NCBI GenBank assembly: GCA_037179385.1
Contig: CM074185.1
Location: 13,586,866-13,650,865, forward strand
DNA length: 64,000 nt
Direction of reading: 5' to 3'
From: Holothuria scabra
Taxonomy: Eukaryota > Echinodermata > Holothuroidea > Aspidochirotida > Holothuriidae
The notes under the pieces were generated by a model, which searched no databases, was not told the origin of the DNA, and saw nothing but the letters and a program-made list of their open reading frames with translations. A program made the position numbers and the translations under genes. Positions 12,426 to 22,023 of this stretch are shown here, piece by piece (position 1 is the stretch's first letter; each line of letters begins with the position of its first letter).

Positions 12426-13920
12426 GTCGGTCGGTCGGTCGGTCGGTCGGTCGGTCGGTCGGTCGGTCGGTCGGTCGGTCGGTATTTTTCCCTTTCAATT
12501 CGTATGTCTATGACACATGATAAATGCATGAGACGACATACAAGTATGTTGTTCGGAGAAAGTATAGCAAGGGAATCTCCGATAATTTACTTTCGGATTC
12601 AAGTTGGTGTAGAAAAAGGTAGACACTTCAAAAAAGTTTCGTGGACAGGACCTTGTTGTGTCGGTTTTTCATTTTTTTATAAAGTCGAGGTCACCCTAAA
12701 TTCGGATCGGACTACGATTCGATTGTGTGAATTTTTTATTAAAATTTCCTCAATCTCTTTTTCGAACCCCAAATTTGCTAACCTATGTAAATACATGATT
12801 TGTATCGCCCGAACTACCAAACTTAAATTTATACTAATTATTTCGTGACGTCACATCGACAGACATCTTTTATCGGATTGCGCGTGTCCGATAAAAGCTT
12901 TCTGTTGGTGTGACGTCACAAACAAATCACTTACCATTTCATTTTTACACACCTCTGGAAAAAATCATACATTTAGATTGGTTTACTTTTTTATTCTTTC
13001 CGACCAGGGAGAGGGAGGCGGAGATTTTAGTAAAAACTCACAAAATTTGTTGTAGTGTGACAGTCACACAGTGGCTTAGACGAGCAATCCAGCCAGACAC
13101 CTAACACTACTTTCATTGAATTTTAAATTATTTTCTTTTTTAATTTTTATACCTCTTCAAAGATGTTGAGAGCACGTAACAATAAGGGAACTTCTTACAA
13201 CCTCATTGTGACACTTCTAGAAGATTTTACCTCGTTAAGCAAACCAATAAGCCTGCTGCGTAATCCAAAATTCCATTGCATGTCGGAAAGGGGAAAGTAA
13301 ACTTTCGCTTATCAACGAAATAGTCTGTGATTATTTTATATGTTCAACACATTCGAGGACTAAAATAAAGCTTTCAATTGGCAAAATCAATTAGCATAGT
13401 TAAGAGATATTTTCAACAGTTTAAAGGGAAATTTCGCTCTAAAAGAACATGACTTTTTGGAAACTGCAATTATAAAAAGGTTGAATTTGGTTACCTTTTA
13501 TTGTAGAAATAAAAACTTTTTTGTTGTCAAAAGTGGGTGATTCGGTTTTAAAACATCAAATTATCCAGATTCTTCGTTTCGAAAATGAATTATAGTCTAT
13601 TTGTCCAATGCAAGACGTACTTACAAACACAATGCAGTGAATCATTGCTTCTATTCAAACAATTTTATTTTTATGAAAAGTACACTTCATTTGTGGAAAA
13701 ACAATATGAACGAATACATGTCAAGATAAATTTAAAAGAACTTTCATTTTTATTTTATTTAAGGCAATATATTTTCCCACCTGAAACAGTTACCCCGAAA
13801 AGCGGTCCAGTACGTGGGACAACGAAAACCGGAGGGCGGCGGCGGGCCAGGCACTGCACTTTCTGCCACCAGCAAAAACATTACGAAAGAAATTGTTGTT
13901 AGGAGAAATGAACGAGCCAT
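7472..13920 (-). CDS. Secreted C-type lectin-like protein (intact, three exons)
   Basis: Exons are 13781-13920, 11896-12049 and 7472-7705 (minus strand). All junctions are GT/AG, with phase 2 after exon 1 and phase 0 after exon 2, giving 175 aa. Residues 1-22 form a signal peptide, followed by a short proline-rich linker. The N-terminal cysteine pair is C34/C45 (CPTYWTAF..NC). The CRD follows, with C62 and C170 as the conserved outer disulfide, the WIG motif and an NWATGEP loop. The usual second CRD disulfide is missing (Ala/Thr at those places). The calcium/sugar motifs are EPG (134-136) instead of EPN and WHD (157-159) instead of WND, so classical sugar binding is doubtful. An in-frame upstream ATG (13947) exists, but the 13920 start gives the cleaner signal peptide. 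It probably acts outside the cell in recognition or defence. Intron 2 holds a DNA transposon and a SINE. Confidence 0.88.
9305..10458. mobile_element. Non-autonomous DNA transposon with GCCCAA-rich subterminal repeats
   Basis: The terminal inverted repeats are CACTCTTAAAACACTGGGCAA (left) and the reverse complement of TGGGCAAATTTTGCCCA..TTTAAGAGTG (right). Both ends are flanked by TA, a possible 2-bp target duplication. The two subterminal regions contain more than ten copies of TTGGGCA/TGCCCAA-type words, a pattern expected of transposase-binding arrays. The middle (9690-10100) carries no ORF I recognise. Copy 2 lacks the element together with flanking bases. It lies in intron 2 of the lectin. 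Confidence 0.72.
11349..11575 (+). mobile_element. SINE-like element, copy 1
   Basis: It has the core CCACGGTATTTCCTGTCTGTCG followed by AGAGAC and ends with GTGTCGTTAAATCCCATC, a tail resembling LINE-derived SINE tails. Related sequences occur at 33165-33305 and 44480-44706. The central block resembles conserved SINE domains widespread in marine invertebrates. Assignment to a named SINE superfamily is inference. Confidence 0.5.
12384..12482. repeat. Compound microsatellite (GTTA)n(GGTC)n, copy 1
   Basis: About ten GTTA units are followed by about fifteen GGTC units, in intron 1 of the lectin. The copy 2 allele at 51365-51406 has roughly four and six units, so the tract more than doubled or shrank after duplication. 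Confidence 0.95.
12670..13075. mobile_element. Hairpin MITE with paired TGACGTCA sites
   Basis: The centre is an inverted repeat, CGTGACGTCAC..TTTTATCGGA facing TCCGATAAAA..GTGACGTCAC, giving two perfect palindromic CRE-type octamers at 12846-12853 and 12911-12918. The outer parts (GTCACCCTAAATTCGG on the left, TGTGACAGTCACAC on the right) are also roughly complementary. It sits in intron 1 of the lectin and has a copy 2 equivalent at about 51610-52015. It is related to the elements at 19062-19451 and 19450-19850. The exact ends are uncertain. Confidence 0.55.
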
Positions 13921-16900
13921 TTTGACACTTGTATTTCTTTGGAACACTGGATATTCTGATCAAGCCAAGTTGAGAGAGAATGGCAAAGTGCTAAGCACCG
14001 AGCATAGAACAAGTCAACACCCTGACCCCAGTGGAATTTAAGACAAAAATAGCCCATATTTGTTTCAGTTCTAACCAAACCCACGTTGTATTATCTAACA
14101 ACGTTTTCAGGCCAGACATGAAACGTGACCTTTTTGTCTTTGTTAAGGGTATATCATTGTCATTTCATTGCCATAGACTATATTTTGTTAATATTTCGTT
14201 TGTGGACTGAGCTGCTTTTCCCGACTGACCATTGAACCTGTTTTATCGAGACTAGGAGCTATCAATGTTGGGACCCGACTTCCCAACTTCCCAAAAACTA
14301 ATCTTAAAGAGCTGCCATTCTTTCTGCTAGATGATGCGAAACTGAAGAGTATTGCCAATAAGCGAGTTTGATAATTCGTTTTGGTGGATTTGCACATGCG
14401 CACATCCTCCAAATTGTCGGGATAAACCAACCATCTACAACACGTATTTCAAAATTTGAGTTTTACATGAAAATTGTGAGAAATCATTCTTTCTTAATTG
14501 ATCCATAAAATTAGGAGGGGTCTCATGTATAGCTAAGGGCAGTGCATGGATTGCGTGTAGATAGTTTTTTTTTGGTGTAAATATTTGCATTTTAATCTGC
14601 GGTAAATCAGGACTGAGACCCCTGTTTTTGTTCGAGTTGGCTAGACCCTAGATATTGTAGTATGCACGTACCGACGAAAACAAGAGGAATCTCTATACTG
14701 CGTGCCAAGTTCGGTTTGTTTATCCCACGCTGTGTCCCACGATTCCATGCGACAACGAATTACCGAACTCCTTATCACTGCCTACTAGGCCAGGTTAATG
14801 GCCATACGCCTGAAAGTCACCATTTTCCAGAATGAAAACGTTTTTCAAGTCTTTCGATTGTTTGGAAATAAGTTGAAGTTGTCTTTAGCCGCTGTCACCC
14901 TATAAATAATCCCCTCCCTTATCGATGGCCAGAAAAAACGTTTAGTAACAATTGTTCGAAATAATAAAAGAAACCACTTTATCCAAAAACAATGCTTGAA
15001 CAATTGTTTGAAATAATAAAAGAAACCACCTTATCCAACTAGAAAGCCAACAGGCTTAGTGATTCCTAGCCATATGTCTCATAGCAAACATGGAAACAAA
15101 CATGACATGCATGAGATTCCATACAATTATCCTACTTAATTGAGATATATACTAGTAAGGCCAAAACTTTTTGACCTCATGTGACCCAAAATGACCTTTC
15201 GACCCCATTTAAAACAACAGTGATCACCTTACCAACACGTCCATCAACATGAGCAATTCAAAAGCTTAGTACAGTATGAGCATAAAAGTACTACCTCCAT
15301 GTATGAGATCCCTCACAGTTTTCCCCCTAAAAATATTATGTCTACAAGGTTTGATCTTTTGTCACCCCAAACCCTTGATCTCCACAAACAAGAGGAATTT
15401 CTCACACAGCTTCAATATGCCAGAAAACTATGTTTTGTCTCATTACTTGATAAAGCGGTATTTTTAGACCATTTTAATCAAAAGTTTGCCTTTTGTCTAC
15501 TTATACTGTAGGTACAGCATACCACACAGCACAAGTTTTCCTTGTTTGATACATAGTATACAACATTGTGTGCTTGCTCTTATAACCTGAACTACTTTTA
15601 AGCGACAGCAGCAATGCAAAAAAAAAAATCTCAATACTTTTGAAAAGTGTCATTACGGGTAATCTTGAAGCAATGGTTCTATGCATTCAGCTTAATGATA
15701 CACTTTTTTCTTCTTTTTTTTGTTGGGGGGTGGGGGTGGGTAGTGACGTGGATAAAAATGAAATGTGAGACAAAACTTCCCACTCGTTGATGATATTTGA
15801 CATAGCTATAACCCTTCATACAGGGGTTACTTTTTGGTGCAGTTACCCAGATATTTGCAGATATGAGGTAAGTAGTATGCTGATACATTTTATGCTATCA
15901 AAAATTTAAAACATATTCTAGAATGAATCGATAAATAATCACTGTAGAGTATATTGAAACTGTAAAGCAGAAACACCAATCTAGACAGACGCCAGTCTTT
16001 AAAGTTGTGTTCAACAAAAATAAAAAAAAATATTTCTGAAGGGTGTCAAGCTACAGTATTTCTAAGATGACTGTCAGTTTAGAAACTTGATCAAGTATAC
16101 ATGAACTTCTCCATCTCCAGACAATGGCTAGGCAAACAACTTTTATTTGTGGTCAGATGAGACAAGATAATATGGACAGTTATTTTATGCTTGATTTAGC
16201 AGAGGTGTGACTGTCATGGATGTCTGACATTTTGACCACAAATAGAGGACTAAATGCCTGCAGGGAATGGGAATAGGAGTAAATACAAACAATGGGCTGC
16301 CATGGTTGTTGTGTACTGAGATAAAAAATAAGCCTTCAGAAGTTTATATATATGAAAGTCAATTAACACCACTTGTATGGTAAAAACCTTTTGTCAATTG
16401 AACTGTATGTTTGTATAAGGTAATCCTTCAGGACACTGTGTGGATAACTGGCAGTCAACTGTGAAAAATTATGCCAGATATAACTGTGACCAAATGGCAA
16501 AGAATGGGTCCGCCACAATTTGATTCACTCATTAGGCAATGACAGTTCATGTGCGCTGAAGGCTTTTTGACACCAAATGATCAGTATAAACTTCAGTTTT
16601 TTTTTTTTTTGTAAAACTAATTAACTGTTGTATATATAATTAATCAATTCCCACTTTCAATTCATTCATGCTTGCATGCCCATGTACTCATGAGGACAGT
16701 AGGCACAAGGTTTGCCAAATATTAGCAATTTTTGCCACTAAATTTGATGTTTTTTCAGGGTTTTTTTAAGGTTATTGAAAAAGCAACGTTAGTATGTCAT
16801 AAAAGAGATTCTTGTGCATCACACGGAGTACTCTCTGTTCAAAGTTTACACTTATGAAGTTCCACATCAGTCATCTACTTAGTGTGCATAGAAGCATCTT

Positions 16901-17286
16901 CTAATATTTTCAGACTATGGTCCCAAAATTTACGTGCTCATATCTTGAGAAGCACACATCCGATTTCAATGCAAATTTCACCAAAATGCTAAGAATAAGT
17001 ACTCCTCTAACATATCAAATCCTCTTGTGACCTTAAACCCTTCTTTTAAGATCTCCTTCCTATGAGTTTGCTTCAGTACTTTACAAATATATGTTCAAAA
17101 TGACCTCACTAAAGAATTTTCAGGGTTAAGTTAAGAAAACTGTTCCCAAAAATTATATACCTTTGCCTATTACATTACCCATGCCAAATTATTCTTAACC
17201 TTTCACCCTATCCGCTCATGGATATTAACTTCAACAGTTATATACTCTTTTGAGATGTAGTGTTTGCAAGGTTTAGATGTTTTGAG

Positions 17287-17860
17287 CTCTGATGACCCCA
17301 AATGACCTTTGACATCCAATAAAAACGATAGGGGTCATCTATTCAATATGGACAATCCACCTGGTATGGATGACATTCCTGGCAGTTACCTTTCCTGGCA
17401 TATGGTGTTTACAAGTTTTTAAGCTTTTCTCTCTGATGACCCAAATGACCGTTGACCTCAACCAAAAACAATAGTGATCATCTACTTAATATGAACAATT
17501 CACATGCTACGTATGAGATCCCTCACGTTGACCCTTCATGAGATACAGTGTTTACAAGGTTTTGACCTTTTTACCTCTGGTGACCCCAAATGACCTTTGA
17601 CCTCCATCAAAAACAATAGGGACCATCTACTCAATATGGACAATCAGCATGGTAAGTATGAGATCGCTCACATTTTTCCTTCTGGAGATATCGTGTTTAC
17701 AAGCAATTTCCAAGGAATTTACAATTTGACATCTGGTGACCCCAAATGACCTTTGACCTCCATCAAAAAGAATAGGGACCATCTACTCAATGTGGACAAT
17801 CTACATGCCAAGTTTGAGATTCGTGGGGGTACCCTTCTTGAGATATCGTGTTTACAAGCA
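17287..17860 (+). repeat. Four-unit ~145-bp tandem repeat with DR1-like sites, copy 1
   Basis: Units start at about 17287, 17430, 17575 and 17731. Each contains a variant of TGACCCCAAATGACCTTTGA, then a CCATCTACTCAATATGGACA-like block, then GTTTACAAG. The third and fourth units contain TGACCTTTGACCT (17591-17603 and 17747-17759). Its reverse complement, AGGTCA-A-AGGTCA, is a perfect DR1 nuclear-receptor element. The first two units have one-base variants. Whether the sites are bound is unknown. Confidence 0.8.
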
Positions 17861-17913
17861 GGCGTCACACACACACACATACACATACACACACACGACA
17901 TCACCATCGCATA

Positions 17914-17942
17914 GATTCCTTGCCTGCCTTCGGCAAGGAATC
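17914..17942. repeat. Perfect 10-bp stem hairpin after a CA-rich tract
   Basis: GATTCCTTGC and GCAAGGAATC flank a 9-nt loop, directly after a (CA)-rich stretch and the tandem repeat. It looks like the terminus of a dispersed repeat and not a terminator. The copy 2 equivalent is near 56856-56885. Confidence 0.6.
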
Positions 17943-18200
17943 AAAAATAATGCTGGACATCATTGTGCGTGCCCCTTCCACGGGCCAGGGTCGAGACAAT
18001 CAAAACTGTAGGAATTTTGCAAGGAATTGCCCACTTATTACCCTTCACGATAATACGTGGGAAACCGAAAATATAGGTGTTAACACGCAGAAGCTGACAT
18101 ATAACCATTCTCCTCTTGAAAGTGCCACGTGAGCAAAGTTTTATCCACATCTGACATGACCGCTACAGTTCCAGCGACTTTCTTTTAATCACCCATTGGC

Positions 18201-18451
18201 TTAAAGGGAAAGGGCAGTCACCCCAACTTGAAGTAGACTGGCAATTTCATGATTGGCTGTTGAGAGTCATGTGCTAACATGTTTTCTCCTCAAAGGTGAA
18301 ATTTACTAGAAGTAACTATTCGGTTTACCTTAAATATGTAATACTGAAGTTACAAAATATTATGAAAGATATTTTGAAGAAAAATAAGAAAATTGTGATA
18401 CTTAGCTGTTTCTCACAAAATAAGTTTTGAGGGACTGTGCTTGACCTTTAA
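18201..18451. mobile_element. TTAA-flanked MITE, family B, copy 1
   Basis: It begins TTAAAGGGAAAGGGCAGTCA and ends with the inverse GACTGTGCTTGACCTTTAA, flanked by TTAA on both sides as expected for piggyBac-type target duplications. It is about 250 bp and non-coding. A diverged member lies at 21526-21775, sharing internal TTTCATGATTGGCTGTTG. Confidence 0.75.
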
Positions 18452-19061
18452 AGTAACTTTTTGTCCAAAGATTCTGAAACGATGGAACGATTTATTACTT
18501 ATTTTAGCAAATTAGAAACATGTTTGAGTCCAAGTATAAACTGGCCTGAAAATAACAATGATCACGGGTAAAGTGGTCTGTAGTCAAAGGAATTTTGTTA
18601 AAAAGCGTGGACGTATACACTTCGCCTTGAAAGTTGAATACCGTCCTCTCAAAAAGCGTTAAACAATTTCCCCATTTTTGCAACACCCCCCCCCCCCCAC
18701 TTTTAAAATTTTTTCAATCTTAAACATATTAAGCTATTAAACACTTCATGTTTAGCAATAACACCCATGCATTTACCATGTAAAGTTTTTTAACAAGTGA
18801 AGGCAAAAATTGATTTACCAGAGGCTAATGGCGGGAGTTGAACCCAGTGGAGATTTTCCACCTTCTTTCCCTCCATTTACGCCTTTAATGGTCTGCTAGG
18901 TATTGGAGAGTAAGTGAATAAGTTCACTCCTGTGCTTTAAAACTTTTCTCTATTTCCTGAGACATTTTTGGGCGTACTCATGAGAAAATTTTTCTTAAGT
19001 TATTTTTTTCCTACCAATTGCTTTTCTAAATGAGACTTACATTTATTGGATAATGAAACAT

Positions 19062-19451
19062 ACAGTCGCGGTCGTATTACAACGAATTCGGATTGGATTC
19101 CAATCCATTTTCGTTTAAATCTTCATCTTGGTAGGGAAGAGCCAACATTTTATCAACCATTGTAAAAATATGATTTGCATATGATGTCTATAAAAAAGAA
19201 AAATGCCAATTGACCTTTCGTGACGTCACACCAACATATATATATTTTATCGGACTGCGTAGTCGGACAAAATCTGTGTATCGATGTGACGTAACGAAAG
19301 CTTAAATTTAATGCTCATAGTCCTGTGGTACAACTTGTGTATTTAAACATGTTGGTTAGCTCTTTCCAACCAGAGATTAAGAAGGCTTTCCAAAAACATG
19401 AAAAATCGGATGGGAATCAGATCCGAATTCAATGTATTGTGACCGCAGCTT
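19062..19451. mobile_element. Hairpin MITE with central TGACGTCA
   Basis: The ends CAGTCGCGGTC and the inverse GACCGCAGC are followed on each side by related CGAATTCGGAT-type blocks. The centre has CGTGACGTCACACC..TTTTATCGGAC facing a partial inverse. It directly abuts the next element at the TTAA of 19450-19453. The copy 2 version is at about 57993-58383. Confidence 0.6.
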
Positions 19452-19850
19452 AAAGCCCAAGTCACAGGTTTCAATCCGATTTTTGTGAGTTTTAGTTAAA
19501 ATCTCCTCCATCCATTGACGGAAAGAACTGAAAATTTTCATCTTGTGCAAATGTATGATCGGTATGATAGGATCACGGAAATGAAATGTTAACTATTTAT
19601 TTCGTGACGTCACGATGCCCAATAGCTTTTATCGGACAACGCGAATCCGATAAAAGTGTGTGCTGGACGGTGTGAAATCACGAGATAATAAGTACAACTC
19701 AGATTTTCGTAGTCTCGCAATACAAATCATATATTTACCCCGAATGGCAAATTTTTGTTTCTTTCCAAAGATGGAGGAGATATGAAGTAAAAATCACAAA
19801 CATCGGAGCGAAATCCGATCCGATTTCTCTGCAGAGTGACCTGGGCTTAA
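19450..19850. mobile_element. TTAA-flanked hairpin MITE next to a lectin splice donor, copy 1
   Basis: TTAA flanks both ends, with terminal AAGCCCAAGTCAC and inverse GTGACCTGGGCTT. Almost the whole element is an imperfect palindrome centred on TTTTATCGGACAACGCGA with CGTGACGTCACG. It ends only 13 bp inside the intron after the first-exon donor of the lectin exon at 19864-20015. Confidence 0.75.
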
Positions 19851-19863
19851 GGCTTTTACGAAC

Positions 19864-20015
19864 CTGTAACAGTTTTCTTTGAAAGCCGTCCAGTATGTAG
19901 GACAATCAGACAAAAGATCCAACGGTAAGCGCTTTCCCGGAGGACTAGTGCTCCTTGCAACTACCACAAGAGACACGAAAAGAATAATCGCTGTTCGACG
20001 AATCTGAAGAGCCAT
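19864..20015 (-). CDS. First exon of a second C-type lectin, copy 1
   Basis: The exon encodes 50 codons plus two bases and ends CAG|GTTCGT in phase 2, exactly as in the other lectins here. It has a signal peptide (about residues 1-21, hydrophobic IILFVSLVVVA), a basic linker, and the N-terminal lectin motif CPTYWTAFKENC with C38 and C49. No exon 2 or 3 of its own was found in the 5.9 kb downstream. The next acceptor of the right phase on this strand is lectin exon 2 at 12049. It is either a stranded exon or an alternative first exon of the gene at 7472-13920. An upstream in-frame ATG exists but would lengthen the N-terminus before the signal peptide. Confidence 0.72.
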
Positions 20016-20865
20016 GACTTTTTTATTTATGGTTTTCTGGACCTCTGTACACTCTGAAGAGATCAAGCCGTAGTGTAAGCAAATTATGAATATGTTGTCA
20101 ATTAGCAAAGCCAAGATCTAGTGAGTTTGGTGAACCTAGCTTAAAAGGAAAATTTTATGACCTGTATTAGTTTCTACCCTATTATTTTCTCATTTCTATG
20201 CAACCCTTTCCCTTGTCTTGCATTACATCATCTTCAAACGAGGAATGAAATCTGATTTCTGTTTGTGCCTATTAAAGAACGTTATATTTATAACGTTGCC
20301 CCCAGAAGTTTGTCAAAATTGACGAAATTTTTTGAAATGTGATTTTGGACCTCTTAACTATCGTTAAGCCAAGTAGATAATGAATAGCGTGGGTTGACAT
20401 GAGCACAACCAAGAACTACTGCATTTCTTAAACCCGGCTAATAGAAAGAATATCCATCTAAAGTTTAAATCCACTTAATTTTTCCTTCAAATTGCAGAAC
20501 ACCCCATATGTGTCATTGAACAATAACACCATTGACCAAATGCATTAAATATACTTCCATGTCAATTCTTTGCATGTCTCTTCATGATTAATTACCCGTG
20601 TGTTGGTTCCCTCTGAAAAATATGTCATAACTTGGCAGCCGTTTTACCTTAATTAACTGAAATTTGCTAACACATTGCACTAAATTGCATTCGGCCTGCA
20701 GGAAGTATTCAAAAACTTGCACATTTCAGGGATTCACTGCTTCGTCCAGAGAAGAGTTGGACTCTTTTGTGCCGAAATCCCCCCAACGTTGACGTTGACT
20801 TTTGACTTTAGAAACCTGTAAAATCAAACAATTAAGTTTTAGAATTCCCTGCCAAAAAAAAAAAT

Positions 20866-20954
20866 TCTCCTCCTGAGAATGGATGGAGGCTAGCAAACTT
20901 CGAACCATTTTCATGACAGCGACAATTATATCGAGCTTAACTCGTCCGAATAAT
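20866..20954 (-). pseudogene. Degraded lectin exon 2
   Basis: The minus strand shows an acceptor TTTCAG followed by sequence similar to lectin exon 2. It encodes recognisable ARYNCR and GSKFA pieces and a HSQEE-type stretch in different frames. Deletions near the start and after the FA position break the frame, and the end runs into an A/T homopolymer. It lies just beyond the duplication boundary. I regard it as a relic of a further lectin gene lost by decay. Confidence 0.65.
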
Positions 20955-21525
20955 CTGAAATTTTGAAACGTTTTTTTTTTTTTTTAAAAAAAATTTAATT
21001 ATAGCATATCTTCAAGATGTTTGAGCTTCCACCGGGAATCAAAATGGCCGAAAAATACAATGATTATGGTTTGGTTGGTCCGTAGTTATCCTAGGAATGT
21101 TTTTAACAAATTAGACGGCTGCACTCGACGTGTTTCAAATCTGGTGCCTCCACCCTAGTTGAAACACCGTTCATAGACTACGCTGGTGCATGGTTAAGCC
21201 TTGACTTTGGAAGTACTACCTCGGAAGCACTTTCATGACTTCACCAAGTCTTTTTGAGGAGCCGGCACTGTTATGACCTCTATGAAATTCCCGTATATAC
21301 CACGTGCAGGTAATACAGTAAGCTTACCATATTTGCCTTTTTTTGTAATACGCCCTCTATCGGCATGTAATTTTTTTTCCTTCTCGTTTTTAAGCCCAGT
21401 TCCTTAGAGATTTATTTCACTATTTTCTACGTTGTTGTTTGTTCCATAAATTCTGTTGCATTTGAAAAGTTTTCTGTTTTATATGTAATAAATGATAACA
21501 AAGAAAGTGATGTTTGAAAAGTCCC

Positions 21526-21775
21526 TTAAAGGGCGGGAGCAGTCATCCCAAATTGTAGAGGTTTAGTAGACTGTCCAGTTTCATGATTGGCTGTTGGGAG
21601 TCATGTGACAAAGTTTTTTCTCTTCAAATGTGAAATTACTACTTGGTTTACCTTGAATATATGCAATAGTAAAGTAATAAAATGTAAAAAGATACTTTGA
21701 AGAGAAATAAGATGAAAATTGGGTTATTTAGCTTTTTCTTCAAAATAAGTTTGGGGGTACTGCTCTTTACCTTAA
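21526..21775. mobile_element. TTAA-flanked MITE, family B, independent member
   Basis: It starts TTAAAGGGCGGGAGCAGTCA and ends GGTACTGCTCTTTACCTTAA. Internal similarity to 18201-18451 (ATTGGCTGTTGGGAGTCATG) confirms one family. It lies outside the duplicated segment, so it is a separate insertion. Confidence 0.75.
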
Positions 21776-21967
21776 TCAGATGCCCTTTTAGCAGAACACA
21801 CAAGGCGATAAGCAAAGAATCAAATGATAAAAGATTTCTAACAGATTTTGGCAAAGTGATCAAACTGATTGCATGCACTCTAAAAAATATTTAAACGATT
21901 TTGTCTAAAAATTAGGATACTCACGAAAATGAGTATTTCTACCCGAAATAAGTGAGTACTTCAACTG

Positions 21968-22023
21968 AATTTGTGCAAAATTTTACACAAATTGCTGAAA
22001 TTGTGCAAAATTTTACACAAATT
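21968..22023. repeat. Direct pair of 26-bp palindromes
   Basis: The units AATTTGTGCAAAATTTTACACAAATT-like occur twice, 30 bp apart, and each is nearly self-complementary (TTTGTG..CACAAA). They may belong to a larger decayed element, because sequence near 23450-23500 (ACACAAAATTGTG, TTTAGACAAAG) resembles the inverse of the flank at 21890-21915. Evidence for that larger element is weak. Confidence 0.6.

Larger units (their letters stand above)
13921..19061. other. Gene-free spacer between lectin exons, copy 1
   Basis: I see no exon of lectin type here on either strand, which matters because the first exon at 19864-20015 would need downstream exons in this stretch. Contents are degenerate TGACC-rich repeats (15150-15400), a four-unit tandem repeat with nuclear-receptor-like sites (17287-17860), CA-rich sequence and a hairpin near 17914, and a TTAA MITE at 18201-18451. 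A possible tRNA-derived fragment lies near 18825-18905 (minus strand, B-box-like GGTTCAACTCC). The equivalent in copy 2 is 52859-57992. Confidence 0.6.
1..20766. repeat. Copy 1 of a ~33-kb tandem segmental duplication
   Basis: The sequence from base 1 matches that from base 33972 nearly base for base, and the match ends at 20766, which pairs with 59785. Similarity covers genes, introns and spacers, with scattered substitutions and indels. Copy-1-only sequence includes about 600 bp near 8605-9200 and a DNA transposon at 9305-10458. The copy opens before the window, since the 3' flank of a lectin gene equivalent to 33752-33971 should lie just to the left. The arrangement is a direct tandem repeat. 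Identity was judged by eye and not computed. Confidence 0.92.

Noticed and set aside
13585..14041. Plus-strand frames over the lectin first exon (also 52523-52840)
   Set aside because: Antisense to exon 1. The minus strand has the signal peptide, CPTYWTAF motif and splice donor.
16440..16530. Plus-strand stretch that reads as a cysteine- and ARYNC-containing peptide, recalling lectin exon 2
   Set aside because: It ends at a stop after about 30 codons, has no splice signals in the right phase, and its similarity beyond ARYNC is poor. The same stop occurs in copy 2.
18825..18905. Possible tRNA gene on the minus strand (B-box-like GGTTCAACTCC)
   Set aside because: The T-stem has a mismatch and no convincing acceptor or anticodon stem can be drawn. 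A tRNA-derived repeat fragment is more likely.
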